A DNA stretch of 64,000 bases, from the NCBI GenBank assembly GCA_030550275.1, contig JAUQPR010000001.1, forward strand, positions 113,766 through 177,765, in the 5' to 3' direction. The notes under the pieces were generated by a model that saw only the letters and a program-made list of their open reading frames with translations, was not told where the DNA came from and did not search any database. Source of the DNA: Bacteroidota bacterium (GTDB lineage Bacteria > Bacteroidota > Ignavibacteria > Kapaibacteriales > HRBIN21). A program made the translations under genes and the position numbers. The stretch's first letter is position 1. Each line of letters opens with the position of its first letter. Below, in pieces: positions 50,431-58,378 of this stretch.

Positions 50431-51123
50431 GCGCTTTCCCCGCTGCCGTGCGCTTGACCGCCGGGGAAGGAACCCCTCCTCCAACTTGCGCCGAAGCCGC
50501 TCCTGCATCTGCGCTCGCGCTGCTTCGGAGAGCAAGCCTAACCCCAACACCGATTGCCGAAACACATAGGCTCGGTCCAACCGAAACCGCCGCCCCGAAA
50601 GCACCCAAGCAACGAAGATTCCATCCGAGATCCCCGCCTCCAACTCCACCACCGAGGTAACATCCACGGGCAGAAACACCCCTTGCCGCACCAGCTCGTG
50701 CGTGACGCGCACCCCAATCTGACGCAGAAAGCGCTGAAAGCGCCGAACCCGCTGCAGAAAGCGCCGGTCAGGACTGCGCAGCGCATGCGCCCAGAACTCC
50801 AGGAATATCGGCGCATGGCGGGCATGCTTGCGGTAGAACTCCACCGCGCTCCTGCGCACGATATCGGCTTGCTCGAGTGGGTCGGCACTCTGCCGCAATC
50901 GCTCGCAGAGCCTCTGCTCAAACTCCCCCAGCCAATGGTCCAGCAGTGCGTAGAAGACATCCTCCTTTGCAGCGAAGTACTCGTAGAGCGTCGCCTTGCC
51001 CATTGCCGCCTGCTGTGCGATCTCCACCATGCGCGTTGCGTGGTAGCCCTTGCGGGCAAACACCTCCGCCGCGGCACGCAGGATCTTCAGCCGCTTAGCG
51101 TGCTTGTCCACCACTGCCGGCAT
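50428..51123 (-). CDS. TetR-family transcriptional regulator
   Basis: A 231-residue repressor. The N-terminal helix-turn-helix is clear: ILRAAAEVFARKGYHATRMV followed by EIAQQAAMGKATLYEYFAAK. The remainder is a helical ligand-binding domain with no readable specificity. A tail rich in Arg and Lys ends the protein. The first 29 bases overlap the end of coaBC, so it is translated from the same message. Its target could be the genes around it (CoaBC, ABC-2 permeases), but no operator palindrome is obvious. Confidence 0.88.
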   Translation of the reverse strand: MPAVVDKHAKRLKILRAAAEVFARKGYHATRMVEIAQQAAMGKATLYEYFAAKEDVFYALLDHWLGEFEQRLCERLRQSADPLEQADIVRRSAVEFYRKHARHAPIFLEFWAHALRSPDRRFLQRVRRFQRFLRQIGVRVTHELVRQGVFLPVDVTSVVELEAGISDGIFVAWVLSGRRFRLDRAYVFRQSVLGLGLLSEAARAQMQERLRRKLEEGFLPRRSSARQRGKR

Positions 51124-52339
51124 CGGGGCTCCTGAGCTCCTGGACACACTGCAGAATCCATTCCGCACACACCCGCTTAGAGCGCGGTGGGAACATGCGC
51201 ACGTAACCCTGGCGCGAGAGTACGGCAATCGTGTTGAAGCGGCTCTCAAAGCCTGCTGCTCCCCAGCGCAGGCTGTTGAGCACGACAAGATCGCAGCCCT
51301 TCTCGTGCAACTTCCGCTGAGCCGACCCCCACTCGGAATCCGTCTCCAGGGCAAATCCAACCAAGAGCTGTCCCGGGCGCCGCCGTTGCGCTACGGTAGC
51401 CAGAATATCGGGCGTCGTCTCCAGCTCCAGGAGCATCGTGCCTTGCCCGCTCTTGTGCAGCTTGGTTGGGCTGCTCGACCGCGGAGCGAAATCCACCACT
51501 GCTGCAACCATGCACAACACATCGGCAGTATCGGCGCGCTCCAGCACGGCAGCCGCCATCTCCCGCGCCGATTCCACCCGTACAAACTCCACTCCCGGAG
51601 GCTGCGGCAACGCCGTGGGACCGGAGACGAGCACCACCTCTGCGCCGCGGTCGCGCGCCGCCTCGGCAAGTGCATAGCCCATGCGCCCGCTGGAAAAGTT
51701 GCTCAGGAACCGAACGGGATCGAGTCGCTCCCGCGTTGGACCCGCCGTGACCAGCACGCGCAGCCCATCCCAACGATGCAGCGGCTGCTGTACCCCCAGC
51801 AGCAGCGCCGCCTCCAGCGTGCCCAAGATGCTCTCCAGCTCCGGCAATCGCCCAACCCCAACGCTGCCGCTGGCAAGCTCTCCGTATGCCGGGGGCACAA
51901 TCCAGACGCCACGCCGGCGCAGTTGCGCCACCGCACCCACCGTGGCAGGGTGCTCCCACATCTCGCTATCCATCGCCGGTGCCAGCACCAACGGAGTCGT
52001 CGCTGGCAATGCGCACGCCACCAGCATCGGTGCGGTATCGGGGATCCCCGCAGCAAGCTTGCCCAGCGTTGCTGCCGAACACGGGGCGATGAGCATCGCC
52101 TCCGCCCAGCGCGCCCATTCGATGTGCCAGGTACCGGGAAACTCCGCAGGGAACAGCTCCAGCACCGTCGGGGCAAAGGTGCGCAAGGCTCCCGGAGCCA
52201 CAAAGTGCGTTGCCGTTGGGCTCACCACTACGCGCACGTCTGCGCCTTCACGCACAAGCTCCCGCACCAGCAGTGGCGCTTTGTATGCGGCGATGCTTCC
52301 GGTCACCCCTACCACGATCCGCCGTCCCGCAAATCTCAT
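51095..52339 (-). CDS. coaBC: Bifunctional phosphopantothenoylcysteine decarboxylase/synthetase
   Basis: Two consecutive steps of coenzyme A synthesis in one chain of 414 residues. The N-terminal CoaC flavoprotein domain has VVGVTGSIAAYKAPLLVREL, TATHFVAP, the catalytic His in HIEWARWAEAMLIAPCSAAT and APAMDSEMWEHPAT. The C-terminal CoaB domain has VLVTAGPTRERLDPVRFLSN, FSSGRMGYALAEAARDRGAE and VVDFAPRSSSPTKLHKSG. The ATG at 52339 gives the expected N-terminus and overlaps the ABC-2 permease stop by one base. Essential gene; ordinary in composition. Confidence 0.95.
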   Translation of the reverse strand: MRFAGRRIVVGVTGSIAAYKAPLLVRELVREGADVRVVVSPTATHFVAPGALRTFAPTVLELFPAEFPGTWHIEWARWAEAMLIAPCSAATLGKLAAGIPDTAPMLVACALPATTPLVLAPAMDSEMWEHPATVGAVAQLRRRGVWIVPPAYGELASGSVGVGRLPELESILGTLEAALLLGVQQPLHRWDGLRVLVTAGPTRERLDPVRFLSNFSSGRMGYALAEAARDRGAEVVLVSGPTALPQPPGVEFVRVESAREMAAAVLERADTADVLCMVAAVVDFAPRSSSPTKLHKSGQGTMLLELETTPDILATVAQRRRPGQLLVGFALETDSEWGSAQRKLHEKGCDLVVLNSLRWGAAGFESRFNTIAVLSRQGYVRMFPPRSKRVCAEWILQCVQELRSPDAGSGGQAR

Positions 52340-53139
52340 CACGCACTGGCTCCCTGGTACCACCGCAGCGAAGCCGAAAAGAAGCGGATGCTCGCCCAAA
52401 GCAGCACCGGCGGAATCCCCAATCCCGCAACCCAGAGCTCCCAGGATGCCCGCCCCAAGAGCACCTGCGCTGGAACCGATGCCACCAAGCCCATCGGGAA
52501 GGCGTAGAGCAGAAGCCGCCGCACCAACGGCGTGTAGATGCTATCGGGCTTCATGCCGAACTGGTAGAGGATGTGGAAGGTCTGCTGAATGCCCTCCGCT
52601 GCCAGTATTCGCACCGCAATTGCCCCAATGGCAGCTTGAAACGCCAACATACAAGCAAGCCCATTGAGCAGGAACACCGGATACGCCACCACCGCCTCCC
52701 ATCGCAACGGCGGAGCCTGGGCAAGCGCATAGCCCAGCACCGCCAGCGCCACGAGCAGATTCAGCAGCGAGGCAACATTGGGGTAGCGCAGGAAGACCAG
52801 CCAGAACGTGGAAGCTGGCTTGACCAGGAAGAAATCCAGCTCGCCTGTGAGCACGTACTGCGGAATGCGCCAGAAATTGGTCGAAAACAACAGCATGTTG
52901 AAGGCGTCCACAACGAAGAGCGTGCCCAGGAAGACGAACATCTCCTCGCGGCTCCAGCCGGCAATCTGCGGCACATGCAGGTAGAGCACCCCGAACAGCC
53001 CCAACTGCACGCCGTACCAGACCACGTCAATGAGGAACTTCAGCCACAGGTGCAGCCGGTACTCCATCTCTCGGCTGAGCGCCTGGCTGAAGAGCACGCC
53101 CCACAGGCGCGCGTAGAACAGCACGGGATTACCCTCCAT
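52339..53139 (-). CDS. ABC-2-type permease subunit (PF06182-like)
   Basis: A 266-residue integral membrane protein with about six helices. YRLHLWLKFLIDVVWYGVQL, NMLLFSTNFWRIPQYVLTGE followed by LDFFLVKPAS, and YQFGMKPDSIYTP near the C-terminus are features of the ABC-2 permease branch that works as a heterodimer with the adjacent subunit. The motif GELDFFLVKP is close to the one in its partner (GELSRYLLKP). Start choice: ATG at 53139, overlapping the partner stop by 11 bases; an ATG at 53187 is possible. No ATPase gene is beside the pair. Confidence 0.8.
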   Translation of the reverse strand: MEGNPVLFYARLWGVLFSQALSREMEYRLHLWLKFLIDVVWYGVQLGLFGVLYLHVPQIAGWSREEMFVFLGTLFVVDAFNMLLFSTNFWRIPQYVLTGELDFFLVKPASTFWLVFLRYPNVASLLNLLVALAVLGYALAQAPPLRWEAVVAYPVFLLNGLACMLAFQAAIGAIAVRILAAEGIQQTFHILYQFGMKPDSIYTPLVRRLLLYAFPMGLVASVPAQVLLGRASWELWVAGLGIPPVLLWASIRFFSASLRWYQGASA

Positions 53140-53938
53140 AGGCACCGTACCGACGAATCCCTGCTCGCCACAGCGCTGCAACAGCACAGCTCAGCAGCCC
53201 ACACCACAGGAGCGCATGCGCAAGCAAGCCCGGCAGCGCCGATACCGGAATCAGCTCTGCCATAATCCCCGCTGGCGTGTATGCCAAGTGCTGGAAGGGC
53301 AACAACGCCGAGATCTGCGCCGCCGTCGAGGGCAGGAGCGACAGCGGCAACAATTGCCCCGAAAGGAACCACAGGCTGATATCCTTGACCACGTGCAGCG
53401 TCCACACTTCGTCCATCCAAAACGCCAGGTACGAGATGCCCAGCCCCAGCAGGAAGTTCACCAGCATGCCCAGCAGCAGTAGTGGGAGCGCCGCCAAGAG
53501 CATCTCCGCCACCTTCGCCAGCGGCACCGGAAGTATGCTCGACATTGCCACCGCTGCCAGCCCCAGCACAACCGGCAGCGTTACCATGCGCTCCGCTGCT
53601 GCCATCGCAATGGCGTAGCCGGCATGCCCGACGGGCTTGAGCAGATATCGGCTGAGCTCCCCCAGCCGGATCTCCTCGGCAACCATCCGTTCGATGCGCC
53701 CAGAGCGCGTGAGGCTTAAACTCAGCGTGGCACAGACCACGTAGAGCAACATCTGCTCAAAGGGGATGCCCGCAATGCTCCGGCTGCTCTGCCCACTGTA
53801 GACCGCTGTCCAGAGGAAGCTCTGCACCCCAATGCCCACCAGGAGTGTCAGCCCAGCGGTGAAGAGGAAGTTGGCTCGATACATGAGGGCAGCCGAGACC
53901 CCCACGCGGAAGATTGCCAGGTAAGCGCGCGCTGCCAT
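53129..53938 (-). CDS. ABC-2-type permease subunit, partner
   Basis: A 269-residue membrane protein with six helices. LMYRANFLFTAGLTLLVGIG, VCATLSLSLTRSGRIERMVA, GELSRYLLKPVGHAGYAIAM and FWMDEVWTLHVVKDISLWFL match the same ABC-2 family as its neighbour. Together they would form the channel of an exporter, for example of a lipid, a polysaccharide or an antibiotic-like compound. The ATP-binding subunit must lie elsewhere. The first ATG is at 53938 and overlaps the phosphofructokinase stop by one base. Confidence 0.82.
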   Translation of the reverse strand: MAARAYLAIFRVGVSAALMYRANFLFTAGLTLLVGIGVQSFLWTAVYSGQSSRSIAGIPFEQMLLYVVCATLSLSLTRSGRIERMVAEEIRLGELSRYLLKPVGHAGYAIAMAAAERMVTLPVVLGLAAVAMSSILPVPLAKVAEMLLAALPLLLLGMLVNFLLGLGISYLAFWMDEVWTLHVVKDISLWFLSGQLLPLSLLPSTAAQISALLPFQHLAYTPAGIMAELIPVSALPGLLAHALLWCGLLSCAVAALWRAGIRRYGAYGG

Positions 53939-54945
53939 CACCGCAGTGCCCGCGCCATGGCGATAATTTCGGCGGGGATGTCCAAATGGTTGGTCCGCTC
54001 ATCGTCCACGGCGAGCTCCAGCGGAATCGGTGCCCGCTCATCACCAATGGTGAATGCGGTGTAGAAGCCGCTATCCGCTCCGCGGAGGGCATCGCAGACC
54101 ATCCGGTAGCCCAGCCAGCTTGCCCGCAGGATATCGGTCACCGATGCCTTGCCCCCACGCTGGAAGTAGCTCATGTCAACGGTGCGGATCTCGCGTTCAA
54201 CTCCACGCTGGCGCAGAATCTGCTCCAGGATCTGCCGAATCTCGGCAAGGCTTTTGGGATAGGCTTCCGAGACGAGGAAGATCGTGTCCCGGTCCCGATG
54301 CATAGCGATGTCGGCAAGGTGCTCGAAGTCCACCTCCTCACGGGGGCGGATGACGTACTCCGCCCCCGCGATGATGCCCGCGTAGAATGCCAGATACGCC
54401 GAATCCCGCCCCATCGAACGCACGATGTAGATGCGCCGATGCGAGCTTGCCGTATCACGAATCCAGGAGAGCATCTCCAGGCTGCGCTCCAGGGCGCTGT
54501 AGAAGCCAATCGAGGTTCCCAGATTGTTGCACACGTCGTTGTCTATCGAGCCCGGGGCGACCAAGATGCGCACATTCCACCCTCGCTCGCGCAGGATGCG
54601 CTCCAGAGCATAGGATGCCTTGACACTGCCGTTGCCTCCGATGACAAACAGGTAGTCGAACCCCTGCTCGTGCAGCAGCCGGGCGGCACGCTCACGCAGC
54701 TCCGGCTGGGTTTCAAATTCGGGGAAGCGCATTGTGCCCAGAATCGTGCCCCCGAGCATAACGATTCCGCTCACATCGCGCTTGGAGAGCAAGCGGAAGT
54801 GCCCATGCACCAAGCCGTACCAGCCGTCCAGCACACCCCAGATGGTGCTCTCCGGACTGAGATTGAGCAGCGTCCGGACCACTGCCCGGACGAACGCGTT
54901 CATTCCCGGGCAATCACCTCCACCGGTCAGTACCGCGCACTTCAT
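53938..54945 (-). CDS. 6-phosphofructokinase family protein with altered active-site residues
   Basis: A 335-residue PFK. MKCAVLTGGGDCPGMNAFVR, the catalytic loop PGSIDNDVCNNLGTSIGFYS, RDTASSHRRIYIVRSMGRDS and FQRGGKASVTDILRASWLG are clear. Two positions differ from ordinary enzymes. The GGDGS motif reads GGNGS, so Asp103 of E. coli PfkA is Asn. The substrate-binding His of GHIQRGG is Tyr (SYFQRGG). The Gly following the altered Asn, and the Gly in PGSIDND (rather than Lys), argue for ATP rather than pyrophosphate as donor. I used the ATG at 54945; the earlier start at 54969 would overlap the stop of mraY. Confidence 0.87.
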   Translation of the reverse strand: MKCAVLTGGGDCPGMNAFVRAVVRTLLNLSPESTIWGVLDGWYGLVHGHFRLLSKRDVSGIVMLGGTILGTMRFPEFETQPELRERAARLLHEQGFDYLFVIGGNGSVKASYALERILRERGWNVRILVAPGSIDNDVCNNLGTSIGFYSALERSLEMLSWIRDTASSHRRIYIVRSMGRDSAYLAFYAGIIAGAEYVIRPREEVDFEHLADIAMHRDRDTIFLVSEAYPKSLAEIRQILEQILRQRGVEREIRTVDMSYFQRGGKASVTDILRASWLGYRMVCDALRGADSGFYTAFTIGDERAPIPLELAVDDERTNHLDIPAEIIAMARALR

Positions 54946-54973
54946 CGCTGCCGATAGGCAGTGGGACAACGCA

Positions 54974-56104
54974 TCAGCGGACTTTGAAGGTCGTTAGCGT
55001 CACAATTGCCAGAATGACCGCGATGATGTAGAAACGCATGACGACCTTGGCTTCGTGCCAGCCACAGCGCTCGAAATGGTGGTGCAGCGGCGCCATGCGG
55101 AAGAGGCGGCGCCCCTCGCCGTATCGCCACCGCGTGTACTTGAAGTAGGCAACCTGCAGGATGACCGAAAGCGCCTCCACGAAGAAGATGCCCCCGACAA
55201 TCGGCAGCAGCAGCTCCTTTTTGAGCAGCACCGCCAATGCCCCCAACGCACCCCCCAACGCGAGCGAGCCCGTATCGCCCATGAAGACCTGCGCCGGATA
55301 GGCGTTGAACCAGAGGAATCCCATCGCCGCGCCCACCATCGCCGCGCAGAAGATGCTCAGCTCATCAGCGCCGCGCAGATGGACGATGTTGAGGTAGTTG
55401 GCAAAGACCGCATTGCCCGAGACATAGGCAACCAGCCCCATCGTCAACGCAGCAATGCCGGCGGTCCCAATCGCCAAGCCATCGAGCCCGTCGGTGAGGT
55501 TGACCGCATTGGAGGTTGCCGTGATGACGAGCACGACCATCGGGATATAGAACACCCCCCAGTCCAGGTGCACGTTTTTGGCAAACGGAACGGTCGTCTG
55601 TGTTACAACAGCAGGGAAGCTGGGCGAGAACCACTCCGGCGCCAGCACAATTGCGCCGCCCAAGAGCAGCCCGAGGCTCATCTGCCCCAGCAGCTTGTAG
55701 CGCGCAATCAATCCGTTGGGCAGGCGCTTGACCACCTTGAGGTAGTCGTCCACAAAGCCCACAGCCCCCATCCAAGCCGTTGCCAGTACGATTGCCAGCA
55801 CCATCCCGCTGGTGAGCTTTGCCCACAGCAGTGTTGGCAGCAGGATCGCCAGCAGCACCAGGATGCCGCCCATTGTCGGGGTGCCCTGCTTCTGGGCATG
55901 GTTGCCTGTCTGCTGCAGCTCCGGCTTGCCGTGCTCCTGCACCTGGTGGCGCTGGAGAAAGCGTATCACTGCTGGACCAAGTAGGAAGCACAGTAGCAGC
56001 GCCGTAATCGCCGCCGCCGCAACGCGGAAGGTCACGTACTGGAACACCCCAAAGCCAGGCGGGTCAAAGGTGCGCCAGATCCACTGCGTCAGATGGTACA
56101 GCAT
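54974..56104 (-). CDS. mraY: Phospho-N-acetylmuramoyl-pentapeptide transferase
   Basis: Makes lipid I from UDP-MurNAc-pentapeptide and undecaprenyl phosphate. The 376 residues form ten helices. GNHAQKQGTPTMGGILVLLA, VGFVDDYLKVVKRLPNGLIA with the DD pair, NAVNLTDGLDGLAIGTAGIA with the third Asp, and the cytoplasmic HHHFERCGWHE motif near the C-terminus are all intact. The start ATG at 56104 lies inside murF (41-base overlap); the upstream extension of the frame is not used. It follows murF as in the mur cluster of most bacteria. Confidence 0.96.
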   Translation of the reverse strand: MLYHLTQWIWRTFDPPGFGVFQYVTFRVAAAAITALLLCFLLGPAVIRFLQRHQVQEHGKPELQQTGNHAQKQGTPTMGGILVLLAILLPTLLWAKLTSGMVLAIVLATAWMGAVGFVDDYLKVVKRLPNGLIARYKLLGQMSLGLLLGGAIVLAPEWFSPSFPAVVTQTTVPFAKNVHLDWGVFYIPMVVLVITATSNAVNLTDGLDGLAIGTAGIAALTMGLVAYVSGNAVFANYLNIVHLRGADELSIFCAAMVGAAMGFLWFNAYPAQVFMGDTGSLALGGALGALAVLLKKELLLPIVGGIFFVEALSVILQVAYFKYTRWRYGEGRRLFRMAPLHHHFERCGWHEAKVVMRFYIIAVILAIVTLTTFKVR

Positions 56105-57503
56105 CCGCCTGCCGACGCCATTGCTCGACAATTGCTTCCATCCGCATGCCCCGGGAGCCCTTGAGCAGGACGACATCCCCGGGCTGGAGAACCTCCTGCA
56201 GCCGCTGCAGCGCCTCCTCATGCGTTGAGCACACACAGACCTTGGGCTGCCCGTGTGCACATGCGCGGAACTGCTCCCCGAGCACAAAGACCCACTCGGC
56301 AACGCGCTGGGCATGCTCGAGCACCTCGCGGTGTGCTGCCTCCGCAGCAGCTCCCAGCTCGAGCATATCCCCCAGCACGGCAATCCGGCGCCCCCGCGCG
56401 GGGAAGTCCTGCAGCACCTGCAACGCCATGTGCATGGAGAGCGGATTGGCGTTGTAGGTATCGTTGAGCACGGTAACCCCCGGCGGGATGTGCTCAATTG
56501 CCATCCGAGCGTAGCCGTGAGCGCTCTCGGGAGCGAATTCCGACAGCGCCCCGACCACGCTCTCCGCATCCACACCCAATGCCCACGCAACGGCTGCAGC
56601 AGCAGCCGCTGCACGCACTCCGATCTGCCCTGGAAGGCGCAGCTCCAGCATGGAGAGCGCACCTCCGTAGGACAGCCGCACGGGCATCGGGAACGCCCGT
56701 GGCTGGATGCTCTCCGCCCACACGACAACATCCGGCGCAGCACTCAGACCAAACCAGAGTGTGCGTTCGCTGTGGTATTGGCGCAGCGCTGGCTCCCATG
56801 CGGGCAGGATCGCCATCCCTCCGGTATCGCGGAGGGCGCGCAGCAGCGCCGTCTCCTCCTGCACAACTCCGTCCACAGAGCCCAAGAACTCCAGATGCTC
56901 CGCCCCCAGCGCCGTCACCACCCCGTGCGTGGGGCATGCAATTTGAACCAAGCGGGCAATCTCGCCGAAGGAGTTCGTTCCCAGCTCCACCACCGCCACT
57001 TGGTGCTCCGGGCGTAACTGGAGCAGCGTTAGAGGCACCCCGAGCTGATTGTTGAAATTGCCCGGGGTCGAAAGCACCCGGAAGCGCCGCGCAAGCACTG
57101 CCGCAATCAGCTCCTTCGTGGTCGTCTTGCCTGCCGACCCTACCACCGCGACGACGGGAATACGGAACCGGAGCCGATGCAATCGGGCAAGCTGCCCCAG
57201 CGCCTGCAGCGGATTGACCACCGGCACACACGGGAAACGCTGCCAATCGGCGGGGAACTGGCGCCAGCTCCGCTGCTCCACAATCGCCATCGCAGCACCG
57301 GCGGCAAAGGCTTCTGCAAGCCGTGTATGGGCATCAACCCGGCTTCCCCGCAGCGCTACGAACACACTCCCCGGCAACACTCGCCGGCTATCGGTGCTGA
57401 TGCCTCGGATTCGCCCCCCGCTGCCAAGCCATTCTGCCTTCACCTCAGGGAAGAGGGCACGCAGCTCCTCGAGCGTGAACTCGACCGCAATCGGTTGCTC
57501 CAT
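56064..57503 (-). CDS. murF: UDP-N-acetylmuramoyl-tripeptide--D-alanyl-D-alanine ligase
   Basis: Adds D-Ala-D-Ala to the cell-wall precursor. The 479 residues contain a MurF N-terminal domain (FTLEELRALFPEV), the ATP loop VVAVVGSAGKTTTKELIAAV, STPGNFNNQLGVPLTLLQL, VVELGTNSFGEIARLV and the DTYNANPLSMHMALQVLQDF segment, then the C-terminal ligase domain. ATG at 57503 gives the natural N-terminus. The mur/dcw cluster is reduced here to murF and mraY, without ftsW, murG or murC. Its promoter element lies about 58 bases upstream. Confidence 0.96.
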   Translation of the reverse strand: MEQPIAVEFTLEELRALFPEVKAEWLGSGGRIRGISTDSRRVLPGSVFVALRGSRVDAHTRLAEAFAAGAAMAIVEQRSWRQFPADWQRFPCVPVVNPLQALGQLARLHRLRFRIPVVAVVGSAGKTTTKELIAAVLARRFRVLSTPGNFNNQLGVPLTLLQLRPEHQVAVVELGTNSFGEIARLVQIACPTHGVVTALGAEHLEFLGSVDGVVQEETALLRALRDTGGMAILPAWEPALRQYHSERTLWFGLSAAPDVVVWAESIQPRAFPMPVRLSYGGALSMLELRLPGQIGVRAAAAAAAVAWALGVDAESVVGALSEFAPESAHGYARMAIEHIPPGVTVLNDTYNANPLSMHMALQVLQDFPARGRRIAVLGDMLELGAAAEAAHREVLEHAQRVAEWVFVLGEQFRACAHGQPKVCVCSTHEEALQRLQEVLQPGDVVLLKGSRGMRMEAIVEQWRRQADAVPSDAVDLAHL

Positions 57504-57560
57504 CGTCAACTGCCCACCACCCCACCCCACAGTGGAACACCGGACGCCTGTGACATTGCA

Positions 57561-57568
57561 CAAAATTA
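57561..57568 (-). promoter_or_regulatory. Promoter of murF-mraY, TAnnTTTG element
   Basis: Minus-strand TAATTTTG, exact match, 57 bases before the murF ATG, giving a leader of about 50 bases. It lies in the divergent gap with the DUF4159 gene. Confidence 0.6.
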
Positions 57569-57637
57569 GGGCTGCAGCCACAACGAAGCCACCGCTGGCG
57601 CGTCTTCTCTCCGGAGCACAACCGTTACAGGGTTGCA

Positions 57638-58378
57638 ATGCGCAGTGCTTCCCTCCTCTGCTGGGTGCTATGCGCCAGTCTGGGACTGCTGAGCACCGCA
57701 GCGGCTGTTCACGCGCAGCCGCTCCGCAGCGCGCTCAAGATTGCCCGCCTCAAGTACACCGGCGGCGATTGGTATAACGACCCCTCGGCAGAGGTGAACC
57801 TCTTGCGCTTCGTGCAACAGCATACGACCATTCCGGTCAACCCCGTCTTCGAGCCCGTCGAAGCCACCAGCGACGCGCTCTTCCAGTACCCGATTCTGTT
57901 CCTGACCGGGCACGGCAACGTGGTGTTCTCCGCCGAAGAGATTCGCCGCTTGCGCGCCTACCTGCTCAACGGCGGCTTCCTGTACATCGACGACGACTAC
58001 GGGCTGGACACCGCCATCCGGCGCGAACTCCGGCGCATCTTCCCGGACAAGGAGCTCGTCGAGCTACCCTTCTCCTACGGCTTGTTCCACTGCCACTTCA
58101 GCTTCCCCAACGGGGTGCCCAAGATTCACGAGCATGACGGCAAGCCACCGCAAGCCTTCGGCATCTTCCACGAGGGTCGGCTCTGCGTGCTGTACACCTA
58201 CGAGAGCAATCCCAGCGATGGTTGGGCAGACCCCGAAGTTCACAACGACCCGCCGGAGAAGCGCGAGGCAGCGCTCCGCTTTGGCACTAACATCATCGTG
58301 TGGGCGTTGACGCAGCCAGTGCAAGCATCCGCTCCAGCGCGCGCCGAGCCCGTTGGGCGATCGGCTCCGGTACCATGA
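57638..58378 (+). CDS. DUF4159-family secreted protein
   Basis: A 246-residue protein with a signal peptide (MRSASLLCWVLCASLGLLST). The mature part reads LRSALKIARLKYTGGDWYND, LFLTGHGNVVFSAEEIRRLR, AYLLNGGFLYIDDDYGLDTA and RRELRRIFPDKELVELP, which is the DUF4159 pattern, a flavodoxin- or glutamine-amidotransferase-like fold seen with DUF4175, MoxR and vWA genes in Bacteroidota and Planctomycetota. Function unknown. The 3' end overlaps the convergent nadA by 86 bases, the largest convergent overlap in the window, so one of these ends may be read differently. Confidence 0.85.
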   Translation: MRSASLLCWVLCASLGLLSTAAAVHAQPLRSALKIARLKYTGGDWYNDPSAEVNLLRFVQQHTTIPVNPVFEPVEATSDALFQYPILFLTGHGNVVFSAEEIRRLRAYLLNGGFLYIDDDYGLDTAIRRELRRIFPDKELVELPFSYGLFHCHFSFPNGVPKIHEHDGKPPQAFGIFHEGRLCVLYTYESNPSDGWADPEVHNDPPEKREAALRFGTNIIVWALTQPVQASAPARAEPVGRSAPVP

